Source: Mycolicibacterium boenickei
GTDB taxonomy: Bacteria; Actinomycetota; Actinomycetes; Mycobacteriales; Mycobacteriaceae
Assembly: GCF_010731295.1 (NCBI RefSeq)
Contig: NZ_AP022579.1
Location: 5,146,001-5,210,000, forward strand
DNA: 64,000 bases
Direction: 5' to 3'
A program made the translations under genes and the position numbers. Each line of letters starts with the position of its first letter. The stretch's first letter is position 1. Under the pieces are notes generated by a model. It was given only the letters and a program-made list of their open reading frames with translations. It ran no database searches and was not told the origin of the DNA. Positions 39,055-47,204 of the stretch are shown here, one piece after another.

Positions 39055-39729
39055 TCAACGAGTGGACAGACGTTCCGCCTGCATGCCGAAAACGTCCAGA
39101 AATGTCTGTGGCAATACACCTTTGGCGGCGATCGACGGATCCTGCGTCGGGAAGGCAATCCCGAAAACCGCCCAGTTGCCGACGTTTTCGAAGGCGAAGA
39201 AGATGCTCTCATCCCTGCCGCCGAGCTGCATGGTCTGCTGATAGGCCAACGCCGACGCGCGCGGCGCCGTCAGTTGGGTGGTGGTCATCGGGATGCCTTC
39301 GTCCGCAGGATCGAAGTAGGTGGAGAACTTCGCGCAGCGCTCTGCGGTCGCCGCCAACCGGTCCAGCGGCAGTGGCGAGGCCATCACGGTCAGCACCATG
39401 CGCGCCCCGTCGTAGGCGGCGATGATCTGCGCGGCACTGCCCGGGCCCCGCTCGGCGGATTCGGCGATCACCTTCGTCAGCCCGTCACTGCATCCGGCCG
39501 GGGTGGACAGCATCGGCGGCGGTCCACCCGATCCGCCCGGGCCCAGGCCGTCATCGGTGACCCGGTCGACCTGCACGCCGGGCGGGAAGTCGGCGGGTGT
39601 CAGCAACACCTTCTCCATGGTGGCGCCCGGCCAGGTCGGGGTCCCGGCGACCACCGGGGCGCAGCCGGACACCGCGAGCATGGTGACCAACCCGACCAAA
39701 GTTGCCACCCATCGATGGCACCGCAACAT
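39055..39729 (-). CDS. mycobacterial lipoprotein of unknown function (DUF5642-like)
   Basis: 224 aa. Signal peptide residues 1-~22 ends in lipobox LAVSGC, so it is a Sec-exported lipoprotein. The mature part begins APVVAGTPTWPG and continues KVLLTPADFPPGVQVDR, the pattern of the PknH-sensor-like/DUF5642 lipoproteins of mycobacteria, with two conserved Cys (PAGCSDGL, AERCAKFS) that could form a disulfide. No enzyme motif. It lies 9 nt after cobQ in the same direction, which may be chance. Confidence 0.78.
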   Translation of the reverse strand: MLRCHRWVATLVGLVTMLAVSGCAPVVAGTPTWPGATMEKVLLTPADFPPGVQVDRVTDDGLGPGGSGGPPPMLSTPAGCSDGLTKVIAESAERGPGSAAQIIAAYDGARMVLTVMASPLPLDRLAATAERCAKFSTYFDPADEGIPMTTTQLTAPRASALAYQQTMQLGGRDESIFFAFENVGNWAVFGIAFPTQDPSIAAKGVLPQTFLDVFGMQAERLSTR

Positions 39730-39738
39730 CTGCCCAGG

Positions 39739-41238
39739 TTACCGACGTGGGGCGAGGAGCGCAGTGCTCATGGTGGGCCGCGACGGCGCCCCGTGCCGCA
39801 CCAGGTCCATCAACTCCCCGATATCGAGGTGGGCGGCCAGCAGGTCGGCCATGAGATCCAGCTGAGCGTCACGTCGGCCCCGAACGTCGGTATCGTCAGC
39901 AACCACGAACTCGCTGCGGCCGGCGCTGACCGCGATCTCGGTCAGCCAGCCCCGGCGCAAGCGGTCGTTGTCGAGCAGGCCGTGCCAATGGGTGCCATAG
40001 ACAGCGCCCCGGCGCAGCCCGATGCCGAGCCAGTCGTCGGCTGCCGCACGAGTCACCTGACCGTGATGAATTTCGTAGCCCCACAACGGTTTTTCCCAGT
40101 GCCGCAGCGTTTTCTCGGTGGCGAACTCGATGTCGGCATCGAGCAGACCCAGACCCTCGACAGGGTCCGGGCTCGAGGATTCGACCGCGTCGTCGATGCG
40201 GCGGCACAGCATCTGGAACCCGCCGCACACCCCGAGCACGGGCCGTCCCTGCGCGGCATGCGCCAGGATGGCCTCGGCCAGGCCGCGTTGCCGCAACCAG
40301 GCCAGGTCGGTGACGGTGGCCTTGCTCCCCGGGATGACCACGAGGTCGGTGTCGGCGAGATCGGCGGCGTCGGCGACCCAGCGCACCACGACACCCGGTT
40401 CGCAGGCCAGGGCCTCGATGTCGGTGGAGTTGGAGATGCGGGGCAACCGGATCGCGGCGACAGTGAGCGATTGCGCCCCGCGAGGCGGTTGGGGTGTGCC
40501 CACCACGCCACCTGGCCTGACCGACACCGAATCCTCGGTATCGAGCCAGATCCCGTCGTCGAACGGGATCACCCCGTAGGTGGGACGACCGGTCAGCTCA
40601 AGCAACTGGCGCAGCCCCGGTTCCAGCAGGGCCGGGTCGCCCCGGAACTTGTTGACGACGAATCCCGCGATGAGCGCCTGGTCGTCGGGGTCCAGTACGG
40701 CCACGGTGCCGTGCAGGTGGGCCAGCAGTCCGCCGCGGTCGATGTCGCCCACCACGATGACCGGCAGGTCCGCGGCGCGGGCCAGCCCCATGTTCGCCAG
40801 GTCGGTCGCGCGCAGGTTTATCTCGGCCGGCGAGCCCGCACCTTCGCAGATCACCACGTCGAATTCGGATCTCAGCGAGGCCAATTCCTCGGTGACGACC
40901 GCGGCGAGCCGGTCACGGTGGGTGAAGTAGTCGCCCGCGGCCACCGTCCCGGCCACCTGGCCCCGGATCACCAGCTGTGACGTGCGATCCCCACCGGGCT
41001 TGAGCAGGATCGGGTTGAACCGGGTGCTCGGCGCCAGTCCGGCCGCGCGGGCCTGCATGGCCTGGGCCCGGCCGATCTCGCCGCCGTCCACGGTGACCGC
41101 CGAGTTGTTCGACATGTTCTGGGCCTTGAACGGCGCCACGGACAGGCCCTTGCGGGCCAGCAGCCGGCACAATCCGGCCACGACCATCGACTTACCGGCG
41201 TCAGAGGTGGTCCCCGCGACCAGTAGTGCGCCGCTCAT
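39739..41238 (-). CDS. cobQ: cobyric acid synthase
   Basis: Amidates corrin side chains b, d, e and g of adenosylcobyrinic acid a,c-diamide using glutamine and ATP. The N-terminal P-loop is [18 protein letters not shown] (residues ~4-21), followed by [14 protein letters not shown]; the C-terminal GATase nucleophile is in [13 protein letters not shown] and the His partner in [10 protein letters not shown]. Start ATG 41238 (MSGALLV) gives 499 aa, the family length; the open frame continues 7 codons upstream. Separate from the cobO-cobB cluster by 25 kb, as is usual in mycobacteria. Confidence 0.95.
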   Translation of the reverse strand: MSGALLVAGTTSDAGKSMVVAGLCRLLARKGLSVAPFKAQNMSNNSAVTVDGGEIGRAQAMQARAAGLAPSTRFNPILLKPGGDRTSQLVIRGQVAGTVAAGDYFTHRDRLAAVVTEELASLRSEFDVVICEGAGSPAEINLRATDLANMGLARAADLPVIVVGDIDRGGLLAHLHGTVAVLDPDDQALIAGFVVNKFRGDPALLEPGLRQLLELTGRPTYGVIPFDDGIWLDTEDSVSVRPGGVVGTPQPPRGAQSLTVAAIRLPRISNSTDIEALACEPGVVVRWVADAADLADTDLVVIPGSKATVTDLAWLRQRGLAEAILAHAAQGRPVLGVCGGFQMLCRRIDDAVESSSPDPVEGLGLLDADIEFATEKTLRHWEKPLWGYEIHHGQVTRAAADDWLGIGLRRGAVYGTHWHGLLDNDRLRRGWLTEIAVSAGRSEFVVADDTDVRGRRDAQLDLMADLLAAHLDIGELMDLVRHGAPSRPTMSTALLAPRR

Positions 41239-41246
41239 TTTCCGTG

Positions 41247-41308
41247 CGCGAGCGGACACAAAACTGCCCTGTTCGGGTGCAAAAAGGGCAGTTTTACGTC
41301 TGCTCGCG
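41247..41308. repeat. long inverted repeat between mapB and cobQ
   Basis: Arms 41247-41270 and 41285-41308 (24 nt each, 14-nt loop) pair with about 20 matches. The inner 11 bp AAAACTGCCCT/AGGGCAGTTTT are perfect and the outer ends read GCGAGC/GCTCGC. It sits between the mapB stop and cobQ start. Similar in style to the elements at 14276 and 38339; role as terminator or dispersed repeat is inferred. Confidence 0.6.
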
Positions 41309-41331
41309 GGAGAAGGGTCACGGCCGGAGCG

Positions 41332-42189
41332 TCAGGCAACCGTCAGGATCTCGGCGCCGTCCTCGGTGACCACCAGGGTGTGTTCGAACTGGGCGGTCCA
41401 CTTGCGGTCCTTGGTCACCACGGTCCAGTCGTCGTCCCAGATCTCGTAGTCCAGCGACCCGAGGTTGATCATCGGTTCGATGGTGAAGGTCATGCCCGGC
41501 TCCAGCACGGTCTCGACCGCGGGCTGGTCGTAGTGCAGCACCACCAGCCCGTTGTGGAAGGTGGTGCCGATCCCGTGGCCGGTGAAATCACGAACGACGT
41601 TGTAGCCGAACCGGTTTGCGTAGGCCTCGATAACGCGGCCGACGATCGACAGTGCGCGGCCGGGCTTGACCGCCTTGATGGCGCGCATGGTGGCCTCGTG
41701 GGTGCGCTCGACGAGCAGCCGGTGTTCCTCGGAGACGTCGCCGGCCAGGAAGGTGGCGTTGGTGTCGCCGTGTACGCCGTCGATGTAGGCGGTGACGTCG
41801 ATGTTCACGATGTCGCCGTCCTCGATCACCGTCGAGTCCGGAATGCCGTGGCAGATCACCTCGTTCAGAGAGGTGCAGCAGGATTTGGGAAAGCCCTTGT
41901 AGCCCAACGTCGACGGATAGGCGCCGTGGTCGATCATGTACTCGTGGGCGATGCGGTCGAGCTCGTCGGTGGTGACGCCCGGCGCGACGGCCTTGCCCGC
42001 CTCGGCCAGGGCGGCGGCCGCGATCCGGCCCGCGACGCGCATCTTCTCGATCACCTCGGGGGTCTGCACCCAGGGCTCGCTGCCCTCCTGCACCGTGGGT
42101 TGCCAGGCGTACTCCGGCCGCGGAATCGACTTGGGAACCGGCAGGGTCGGCGAGAGCACGCCGGGGCGCAGAGCGGTACGAACTGGCAT
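41332..42189 (-). CDS. mapB: methionine aminopeptidase type I
   Basis: Removes the initiator Met from nascent proteins. The pita-bread fold metal ligands are visible: [31 protein letters not shown] (first two Asp), [11 protein letters not shown] (His) and FTIEPMI and [12 protein letters not shown] (Glu residues). The N-terminal ~40-residue extension with [14 protein letters not shown] is typical of the actinobacterial long MetAP (MapB), proposed to dock near the ribosome tunnel. 285 aa; ATG 42189. Confidence 0.96.
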   Translation of the reverse strand: MPVRTALRPGVLSPTLPVPKSIPRPEYAWQPTVQEGSEPWVQTPEVIEKMRVAGRIAAAALAEAGKAVAPGVTTDELDRIAHEYMIDHGAYPSTLGYKGFPKSCCTSLNEVICHGIPDSTVIEDGDIVNIDVTAYIDGVHGDTNATFLAGDVSEEHRLLVERTHEATMRAIKAVKPGRALSIVGRVIEAYANRFGYNVVRDFTGHGIGTTFHNGLVVLHYDQPAVETVLEPGMTFTIEPMINLGSLDYEIWDDDWTVVTKDRKWTAQFEHTLVVTEDGAEILTVA

Positions 42190-42303
42190 GTGGACAGCTT
42201 AATCGCCTCCGTAACCACCGAGGCGCTGCGGTGACACCGAGGAGAGCGAGCCTCTCGGGAAGCGGTAATGGTGTTACCGTACGGGGATGACCGAGGCACG
42301 GCG

Positions 42304-42684
42304 ATGACCGAAACCGCTCATGTCCTGCAGTTGCTGGATTACCGCGAGGTGGAGTCGAGCGCCGACCGGCTGGTGCTGGAGATGGACAACCGGCCCGACC
42401 TCGCCAACGTCCGCGGCGCGCTGCAGGGCGGCCTGGTGGCCACCCTGATCGATATCGCGGCCGGAATGCTGGCGGGCAACGCCAGCGGTGTCGGTTACGA
42501 CGTGACGACCGCCGACCTCAACATCCACTTCCTGGCCCCGATCATGGGCACGGCCCGCGCCGAGGCGAGGGTGGTGCGGGCAGGCAAGCGCCTCATTGTG
42601 ACGTCGGTCGATGTCACCGACACCACCCGAGATCGGCTGGCCGCCCGCGCGACGCTGACGTTCGCAGTACTTGAACCGCGCTGA
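42304..42684 (+). CDS. PaaI-type hotdog thioesterase
   Basis: 126 aa single hotdog domain. NVRGALQGGLVATLIDIAAGML holds the helical segment with the G-G-x2-D-type active region, and TTADLNIHFLAPIMGTARAEA matches the PaaI/DUF4442 thioesterase strands. Hydrolyses an acyl-CoA; substrate unknown. I chose ATG 42304 (MTETAHV) because it matches the family start; an in-frame ATG at 42268 is also possible. Divergent from mapB; convergent with the DUF1707 gene, stops 2 nt apart. Confidence 0.85.
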   Translation: MTETAHVLQLLDYREVESSADRLVLEMDNRPDLANVRGALQGGLVATLIDIAAGMLAGNASGVGYDVTTADLNIHFLAPIMGTARAEARVVRAGKRLIVTSVDVTDTTRDRLAARATLTFAVLEPR

Positions 42685-42686
42685 CG

Positions 42687-43274
42687 TCAGGACCGGCGCA
42701 GCGTCAACTTCCAGTTGCGCCGCGGCCCACGGATATCCACCGAACCGCAGACCACCTTGCCGGTCAGGATGATGTGCGGGGTGCCGTCGGCCGGCGCGTC
42801 GCGACGGTGATCGTCAGCGCTGCCCACGATCACCTCGACGTCATCGATCGACGCGCTGGCGCCTTCGGGCAGCCGGATGTCGACCGACCCGAATTTCATG
42901 TCCAGTTCGATGACCACCATCGGTCCGGCGAACCGCGCCCGGGTCAGGTCCAACTCGACCGAACCCATCCGGCGTACCAAGGCCAGCCGGGTCGGGACCG
43001 TCCATTCACCCTGGCGTTTCAGCGAGCCGAGCACGCCGCGCAGCTCGACCCGGTCGGTGGCGGTGGTGACGATCGCACCGGGGCCCGGCAGGTCACCGAC
43101 CAACGCATCGAGGTCCGAATGCAGACGGGCGCGCGACACCATCGCCGAGCGTTCCTCGAACTCGGCGATGTCGATCAGCCCGAGCGCGACGGCATTGTGC
43201 AGACGCCGCAATGTGCCGTTGCGATCTGCATCGGAGACGCGCAGGTCCACGGATTGTTCGTTGATCCCTGTCAT
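42687..43274 (-). CDS. DUF1707 protein with LiaF-like C-terminal domain
   Basis: 195 aa, no membrane segment. DUF1707 is at residues ~8-58 (DLRVSDADRNGTLRRLHNAVALGLIDIAEFEER), a small helical domain found on many actinobacterial proteins. The rest (VELRGVLGSLKRQGEWTVP, FGSVDIRLPEGA, VVCGSVDIRGP) forms beta-repeats of the LiaF/DUF2154 type linked in Firmicutes to cell-envelope stress response. The start MTGINEQ at 43274 is chosen over a longer open frame. Co-directional with the upstream penicillin-binding lipoprotein, which supports an envelope role. Confidence 0.83.
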   Translation of the reverse strand: MTGINEQSVDLRVSDADRNGTLRRLHNAVALGLIDIAEFEERSAMVSRARLHSDLDALVGDLPGPGAIVTTATDRVELRGVLGSLKRQGEWTVPTRLALVRRMGSVELDLTRARFAGPMVVIELDMKFGSVDIRLPEGASASIDDVEVIVGSADDHRRDAPADGTPHIILTGKVVCGSVDIRGPRRNWKLTLRRS

Positions 43275-43297
43275 GGCAGGTTCAACGGTACCGCCGT

Positions 43298-45121
43298 TCA
43301 GGCCAGATAGGCCGGGGGCAGCCCGTCGAACATGGTCTTGCACATCCGCACCGCGTACTCCGAACTGCCGCCGCCGACGATGAGCGCGGCAAACGCCAGG
43401 TCCCCGCGGTACCCGGCGAACCAGGAATGGGAACCGCCCATGAACTCCGCCTCGCCGGTCTTCCCGCGCACATCGCCGAGCCCGTTGAGTTCCTTGGCCG
43501 TGCCGTTCGTGACCACCAGGCGCATCATCGGCCGCAGCCCGTCGACCATCTTCGGGCTGATCGGCGCGCCTGCACGATCGACCATGGTTTGGCGCCCCTC
43601 GATGAGTTGCGGCACCGGAGTCTTCCCCGCTGCCACTGTCGCGGCGGCCAGCGCCATCCCGAACGGGCTGACCAGTACCTTGCCCTGACCGAAACCGTCC
43701 TCGGTGCGCTCGGCCAGATCCACCGTCGGCGGCACCGAACCGGTCAGCGTGGAGATTCCGTCCACCTGGTAGTCAGTTCCGATGCCGTAGCGCGCGGCGG
43801 CCTGGGACAAGCCTCGCGGCGGCATCCGGCTGGCGAGTTCGCCGAAGGTGGTGTTGCACGAATTGGCGAACGCCCGCGACAACGGCACCATGCCGAGATC
43901 GAACGCGTCGTAGTTGGTCACGGTTCGGTGCCCGATGTCGAGCGTGCCGGGACAGCCCAAAAGCGTGTTGGGCGTTGCCATGTCGCGCTCGATTGCCGCT
44001 CCCGCGGTGACCATCTTGAAGGTCGAGCCGGGCGGGAACTGGCCCATGGTGGCAAGCGGGCCGACGGCATCGGCGGCCGCGTTCTGCGCAACTGCCAGGA
44101 TCTCGCCGGTGGACGGCTTGATCGCGACGATCATCGCCTGCTTGCCGGTGGTGTTGACCGCGTTCTGCGCGGCGTCCTGCACGGCGCGGTCGAGGCTGAT
44201 GGTGATCGACGGTGCCGGATCGCCCGCCACCTCGTTGAGCACATCGACGTCGACGCCGTTCTGGTTGACCGTGACCACCCGCCAGCCCGGCTGACCGTTG
44301 AGTTGATCGGCCACGGACTTCTTGACTTCGTTGACGATCACCGGGGCGAAAGTCGGGTCGGTGGGCAGCATTTCGGGCTGCGGGGTGACGACGACACCGC
44401 GCAGCCGGCCGATCGCGGGTGCGATGCGGTCATTGTCGGCCTGCTTCAGCGTGAGCAGGCTCATCGGCTGCGCTGAGGCGCTGGCCTGTTCGGCAAGTCG
44501 CTGGGGATCGCCCAGGGCCGGGTCGAAACCCCGCAGCGCATCGGCGACGGCCCGCGCCGTCGGCATCAGCGCGCTGCCGGCCGCCCGGGCATCCAGCGCG
44601 TAGTGGTAGATGTAGCCGGGCACCAGCACATCGGTACCGCCGCGCTCGTTGACCGAGGCCCGCCGTGGCGCGTCGGCCCGCAGGGCGAAGGTCTGGTGCT
44701 CCCCCAGCCTCGGGTGCAGTCCGGTGGCATTCCAGCGCACCTCCCACCGGCCCTCGTCGCGGATCATGTTGAGCTGCCCGTCGTAGGTCCAGGTGCGGTT
44801 CTTGGGCAGGTGCCACGTGTAGCGGTAGGTGACGCTGCCCGTGTCCTGGGCGTATTTCGAGCCCAGGATCTGCGCATCGAGCCCGGTGGCCTGCAAACCG
44901 TTCCAGGCTTCGCTGAGGGCGGTCTTGGCATCTTCGGGCCGATCCGCCAGCGCGGCGGCAGCCGCGGTGTCACCAGTGGCGAGCGCCGCGAAGAACTGCT
45001 CAGCAGCGGGCTCGGGTCCGTCCGGACGTGGGGTGCAGGCGCTCAGCGCCGTTGCCCCGAGGACCACGACGACTGCGAACAGCCCTGTGGTCCGTGTGAC
45101 TGATGATGTTTGAGTTGCCAT
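43298..45121 (-). CDS. penicillin-binding lipoprotein (class B transpeptidase, MecA-like)
   Basis: 607 aa. Signal peptide with lipobox ALSAC (residues ~25-29) replaces the usual TM anchor. Residues ~35-150 are an NTF2-like MecA_N domain (EQFFAALATGDTAAAAALAD). A PBP-dimer region follows, then the transpeptidase with PPGSTFKM (SxxK, near 366), ANSCNTTF (SxN, near 420) and RGKTGEAEF (KTG, near 553). Cross-links peptidoglycan during septal or lateral growth and is a beta-lactam target. Recalled counterpart: Rv2864c. Confidence 0.93.
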   Translation of the reverse strand: MATQTSSVTRTTGLFAVVVVLGATALSACTPRPDGPEPAAEQFFAALATGDTAAAAALADRPEDAKTALSEAWNGLQATGLDAQILGSKYAQDTGSVTYRYTWHLPKNRTWTYDGQLNMIRDEGRWEVRWNATGLHPRLGEHQTFALRADAPRRASVNERGGTDVLVPGYIYHYALDARAAGSALMPTARAVADALRGFDPALGDPQRLAEQASASAQPMSLLTLKQADNDRIAPAIGRLRGVVVTPQPEMLPTDPTFAPVIVNEVKKSVADQLNGQPGWRVVTVNQNGVDVDVLNEVAGDPAPSITISLDRAVQDAAQNAVNTTGKQAMIVAIKPSTGEILAVAQNAAADAVGPLATMGQFPPGSTFKMVTAGAAIERDMATPNTLLGCPGTLDIGHRTVTNYDAFDLGMVPLSRAFANSCNTTFGELASRMPPRGLSQAAARYGIGTDYQVDGISTLTGSVPPTVDLAERTEDGFGQGKVLVSPFGMALAAATVAAGKTPVPQLIEGRQTMVDRAGAPISPKMVDGLRPMMRLVVTNGTAKELNGLGDVRGKTGEAEFMGGSHSWFAGYRGDLAFAALIVGGGSSEYAVRMCKTMFDGLPPAYLA

Positions 45122-45435
45122 TGAGGCTGATGTTAGGAACGTCGAGGCCGGTTTCGTCGGAGGCGCACCGATACCGAACCGAGACAGTCGCGAGATCAGG
45201 TTGAGGTCACCACGCGGGTCCGCCCGGTGTCAGGTCCGCGCGCACCGCGGCGCTGACGGGATAAACGTCGCCACAGCTGATCATCAACCGGCCAATTTCA
45301 ACCGGGTCACCCATTTTTGGTGAGCCATACACCTTGGTTACTCAATTCCCCGGAAATCACGGCACATTCGCGGGGTTGTGCCAGTATCTGGACTGCACTG
45401 CATCGAAATCCACCCGCCCGAGGGGAAGTTCGCCG
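45122..45435. other. 314-nt divergent intergenic region before aspT
   Basis: No supported gene. It separates the penicillin-binding lipoprotein start from aspT and must hold both promoters. One candidate site is seen: GGGTCACC (45304-45311) and GGTGAGCC (45319-45326), an inverted repeat with one mismatch and a 7-nt AT-rich spacer. A GTCAG/CTGAC pair further left is weak. Readable coding potential in frame with aspT begins only near 45436. Confidence 0.55.
45304..45326. promoter_or_regulatory. candidate operator upstream of aspT
   Basis: Eight-bp inverted repeat (7 of 8 matches) around CATTTTT, located ~110 nt before the aspT start. No regulator gene is adjacent, so its binder is unknown. Confidence 0.3.
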
Positions 45436-47160
45436 TTGCACACGATCGCCCAAGTCTTTATCGATCATCCTGAGATAGCCATTTTCCTGGCCCTCGCCGG
45501 CGGGTATTACTTCGGAAAGTTCCAGTACAAAGGCCTCGGGTTGGGCGCCGTCACGGCAACGCTGTTGTGCGGCGTCATCATTGGGGCGGTGCTGCAGACC
45601 GGCGGCCACACCATCCATATCGACGGTGTGATCAAGCAGGTGTTCTTCCTGCTGTTCCTGTTCGCCCTCGGATACAACCTAGGGCCGCAGTTCTTTTCGG
45701 GCCTGAAAGGTGACGGGCTCCCCCAGGCGGTTTTCACCGTCGTCCTCATCGTGGTGGGTTTCGCGGCGGTGATCGTTCTCGCCAAGATTTTCAACTACAA
45801 CCCTGGATTGTCGGCGGGGCTCGCGGCCGGCGCACTCACGCAGTCGTCGATCATCGGCGTGGCACAGACCTCGATCGCCGGCCTCGACGTCGGCGCCGAC
45901 ACCATAAAGCAGTGGCAGGACCTGGTTTCGGTGGGCTACGCCGTCACCTACATCTTCGGCACCATCGGCGCGGCCATCTACTGCGCCAACATCGCGCCCC
46001 GGATACTCGGCATCAAGAACCTGCCGACCGCCGCTCACGACCTCGAAAAACGCTTGGGTTTCCATGAAGAAGTTGCCAATGCGCTGCCCGCATACGATCA
46101 GATCGTGCGGCGGTCCTACCGGATCGAGCGGGGGCTACCCGAGCGGCACGGTGCGGGCATGACCATCGCCGAGGCCGAACAGTATCTGCGGCAGCAGACC
46201 GGTGGCCGGGTATTCGTCTCGCAGATCCGGCACGGGGACCGGAAACTCGCCGCCGATCCCGACACCCGAATCGTCCCCGGCGACCACATCGCGGTCAACG
46301 GCCGCCGCGAATGGGTCATTGCGGGTCCGATTGCCGACTTGTGTGTCGAAACCGACGACCCGGAGTTGTTGTCGTATGCGATGGAAGAACTCGACGTCGT
46401 GCTCACCAACGACGACCTCGACGGCGTCACGTTCCGGGAAGCCTACGAGAACCCGGCATTCCGCGGCGTCTACCTCAAGCGCATCAAGCGTGCCGGCGTG
46501 GAGATCCCGCTGGCTTCGGAGGTCCGACTCAAGCGCGGCGACGAGCTTCTGCTCGTCGGCGAGCGGCACCTGATCGAAAACGCCATCGCTCTCATCGGTT
46601 ACCCCGAGCGCACCACCCCCAACACCGACATGGTCACCCTGGGCCTCGGCATCGCGGTCGGTGCCCTGATAGGCGTCCCGTCGGTGATGGTCGCCGGCAT
46701 CCCGCTGTCGCTGACCACCAGCGTCGGCGCGCTGCTGATGGGCCTGCTGATCGGCTGGCGGCGGTCGAAGTCCCCCACTTTCGGACGCATTCCCCCTGGC
46801 GCGCAGTGGTTCTTCGAAGGTGTCGGCCTGACCGCGTTCATCGCAGTCGTGGGAATCACCTCCGGACCGGGCTTCGTCAAAGGCCTGCAGCAATACGGGG
46901 TGTCGCTGTTTCTGGCCGGAGTGATCGTCACCATGGTGCCGCTCGTGGTGATGACGCTGCTCGCGAAGTATGTGTTCAAGTTCGACCCGGTGTTGACCCT
47001 GGGCATGCTGACCGGGGCCCAAACCACCACCGCCGCCGTGGGTTCGTTACGTGAAGCCGCGAAATCCAGTGTCCCGCTACTCGGATTCACCGTGCCGTAC
47101 GCCATCGGCAACATCTTCCTGTCCATCGGCGGCGCAATCGTCGTCGCGTTCATGGCGTGA
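45436..47160 (+). CDS. aspT: aspartate:alanine antiporter
   Basis: AAEx-family exchanger. Two membrane blocks (residues ~10-190 and ~395-574) flank two TrkA-C (RCK_C) regulatory domains. FLALAGGYYFGKFQYKGLGLG near the N-terminus and GMLTGAQTTTAAVGSL near the C-terminus are the repeated AspT motifs. TTG at 45436 (LHTIAQVF) is preceded by AGGGGAA and gives 574 aa, close to the family length; the frame is open to 45334. Moves aspartate in and alanine out, partnering AspD to generate proton motive force. The TGA overlaps a GTG of the next frame, consistent with an operon. Confidence 0.9.
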   Translation: MHTIAQVFIDHPEIAIFLALAGGYYFGKFQYKGLGLGAVTATLLCGVIIGAVLQTGGHTIHIDGVIKQVFFLLFLFALGYNLGPQFFSGLKGDGLPQAVFTVVLIVVGFAAVIVLAKIFNYNPGLSAGLAAGALTQSSIIGVAQTSIAGLDVGADTIKQWQDLVSVGYAVTYIFGTIGAAIYCANIAPRILGIKNLPTAAHDLEKRLGFHEEVANALPAYDQIVRRSYRIERGLPERHGAGMTIAEAEQYLRQQTGGRVFVSQIRHGDRKLAADPDTRIVPGDHIAVNGRREWVIAGPIADLCVETDDPELLSYAMEELDVVLTNDDLDGVTFREAYENPAFRGVYLKRIKRAGVEIPLASEVRLKRGDELLLVGERHLIENAIALIGYPERTTPNTDMVTLGLGIAVGALIGVPSVMVAGIPLSLTTSVGALLMGLLIGWRRSKSPTFGRIPPGAQWFFEGVGLTAFIAVVGITSGPGFVKGLQQYGVSLFLAGVIVTMVPLVVMTLLAKYVFKFDPVLTLGMLTGAQTTTAAVGSLREAAKSSVPLLGFTVPYAIGNIFLSIGGAIVVAFMA

Positions 47161-47204
47161 TACCGACTCACCATCCTGACCCGAATCGACCGGAAGGCCT
47201 GCAC

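Noticed and set aside
38656..40980. 774-codon open frame on the + strand
   Set aside because: Antisense to the lipoprotein and cobQ; no domain pattern.
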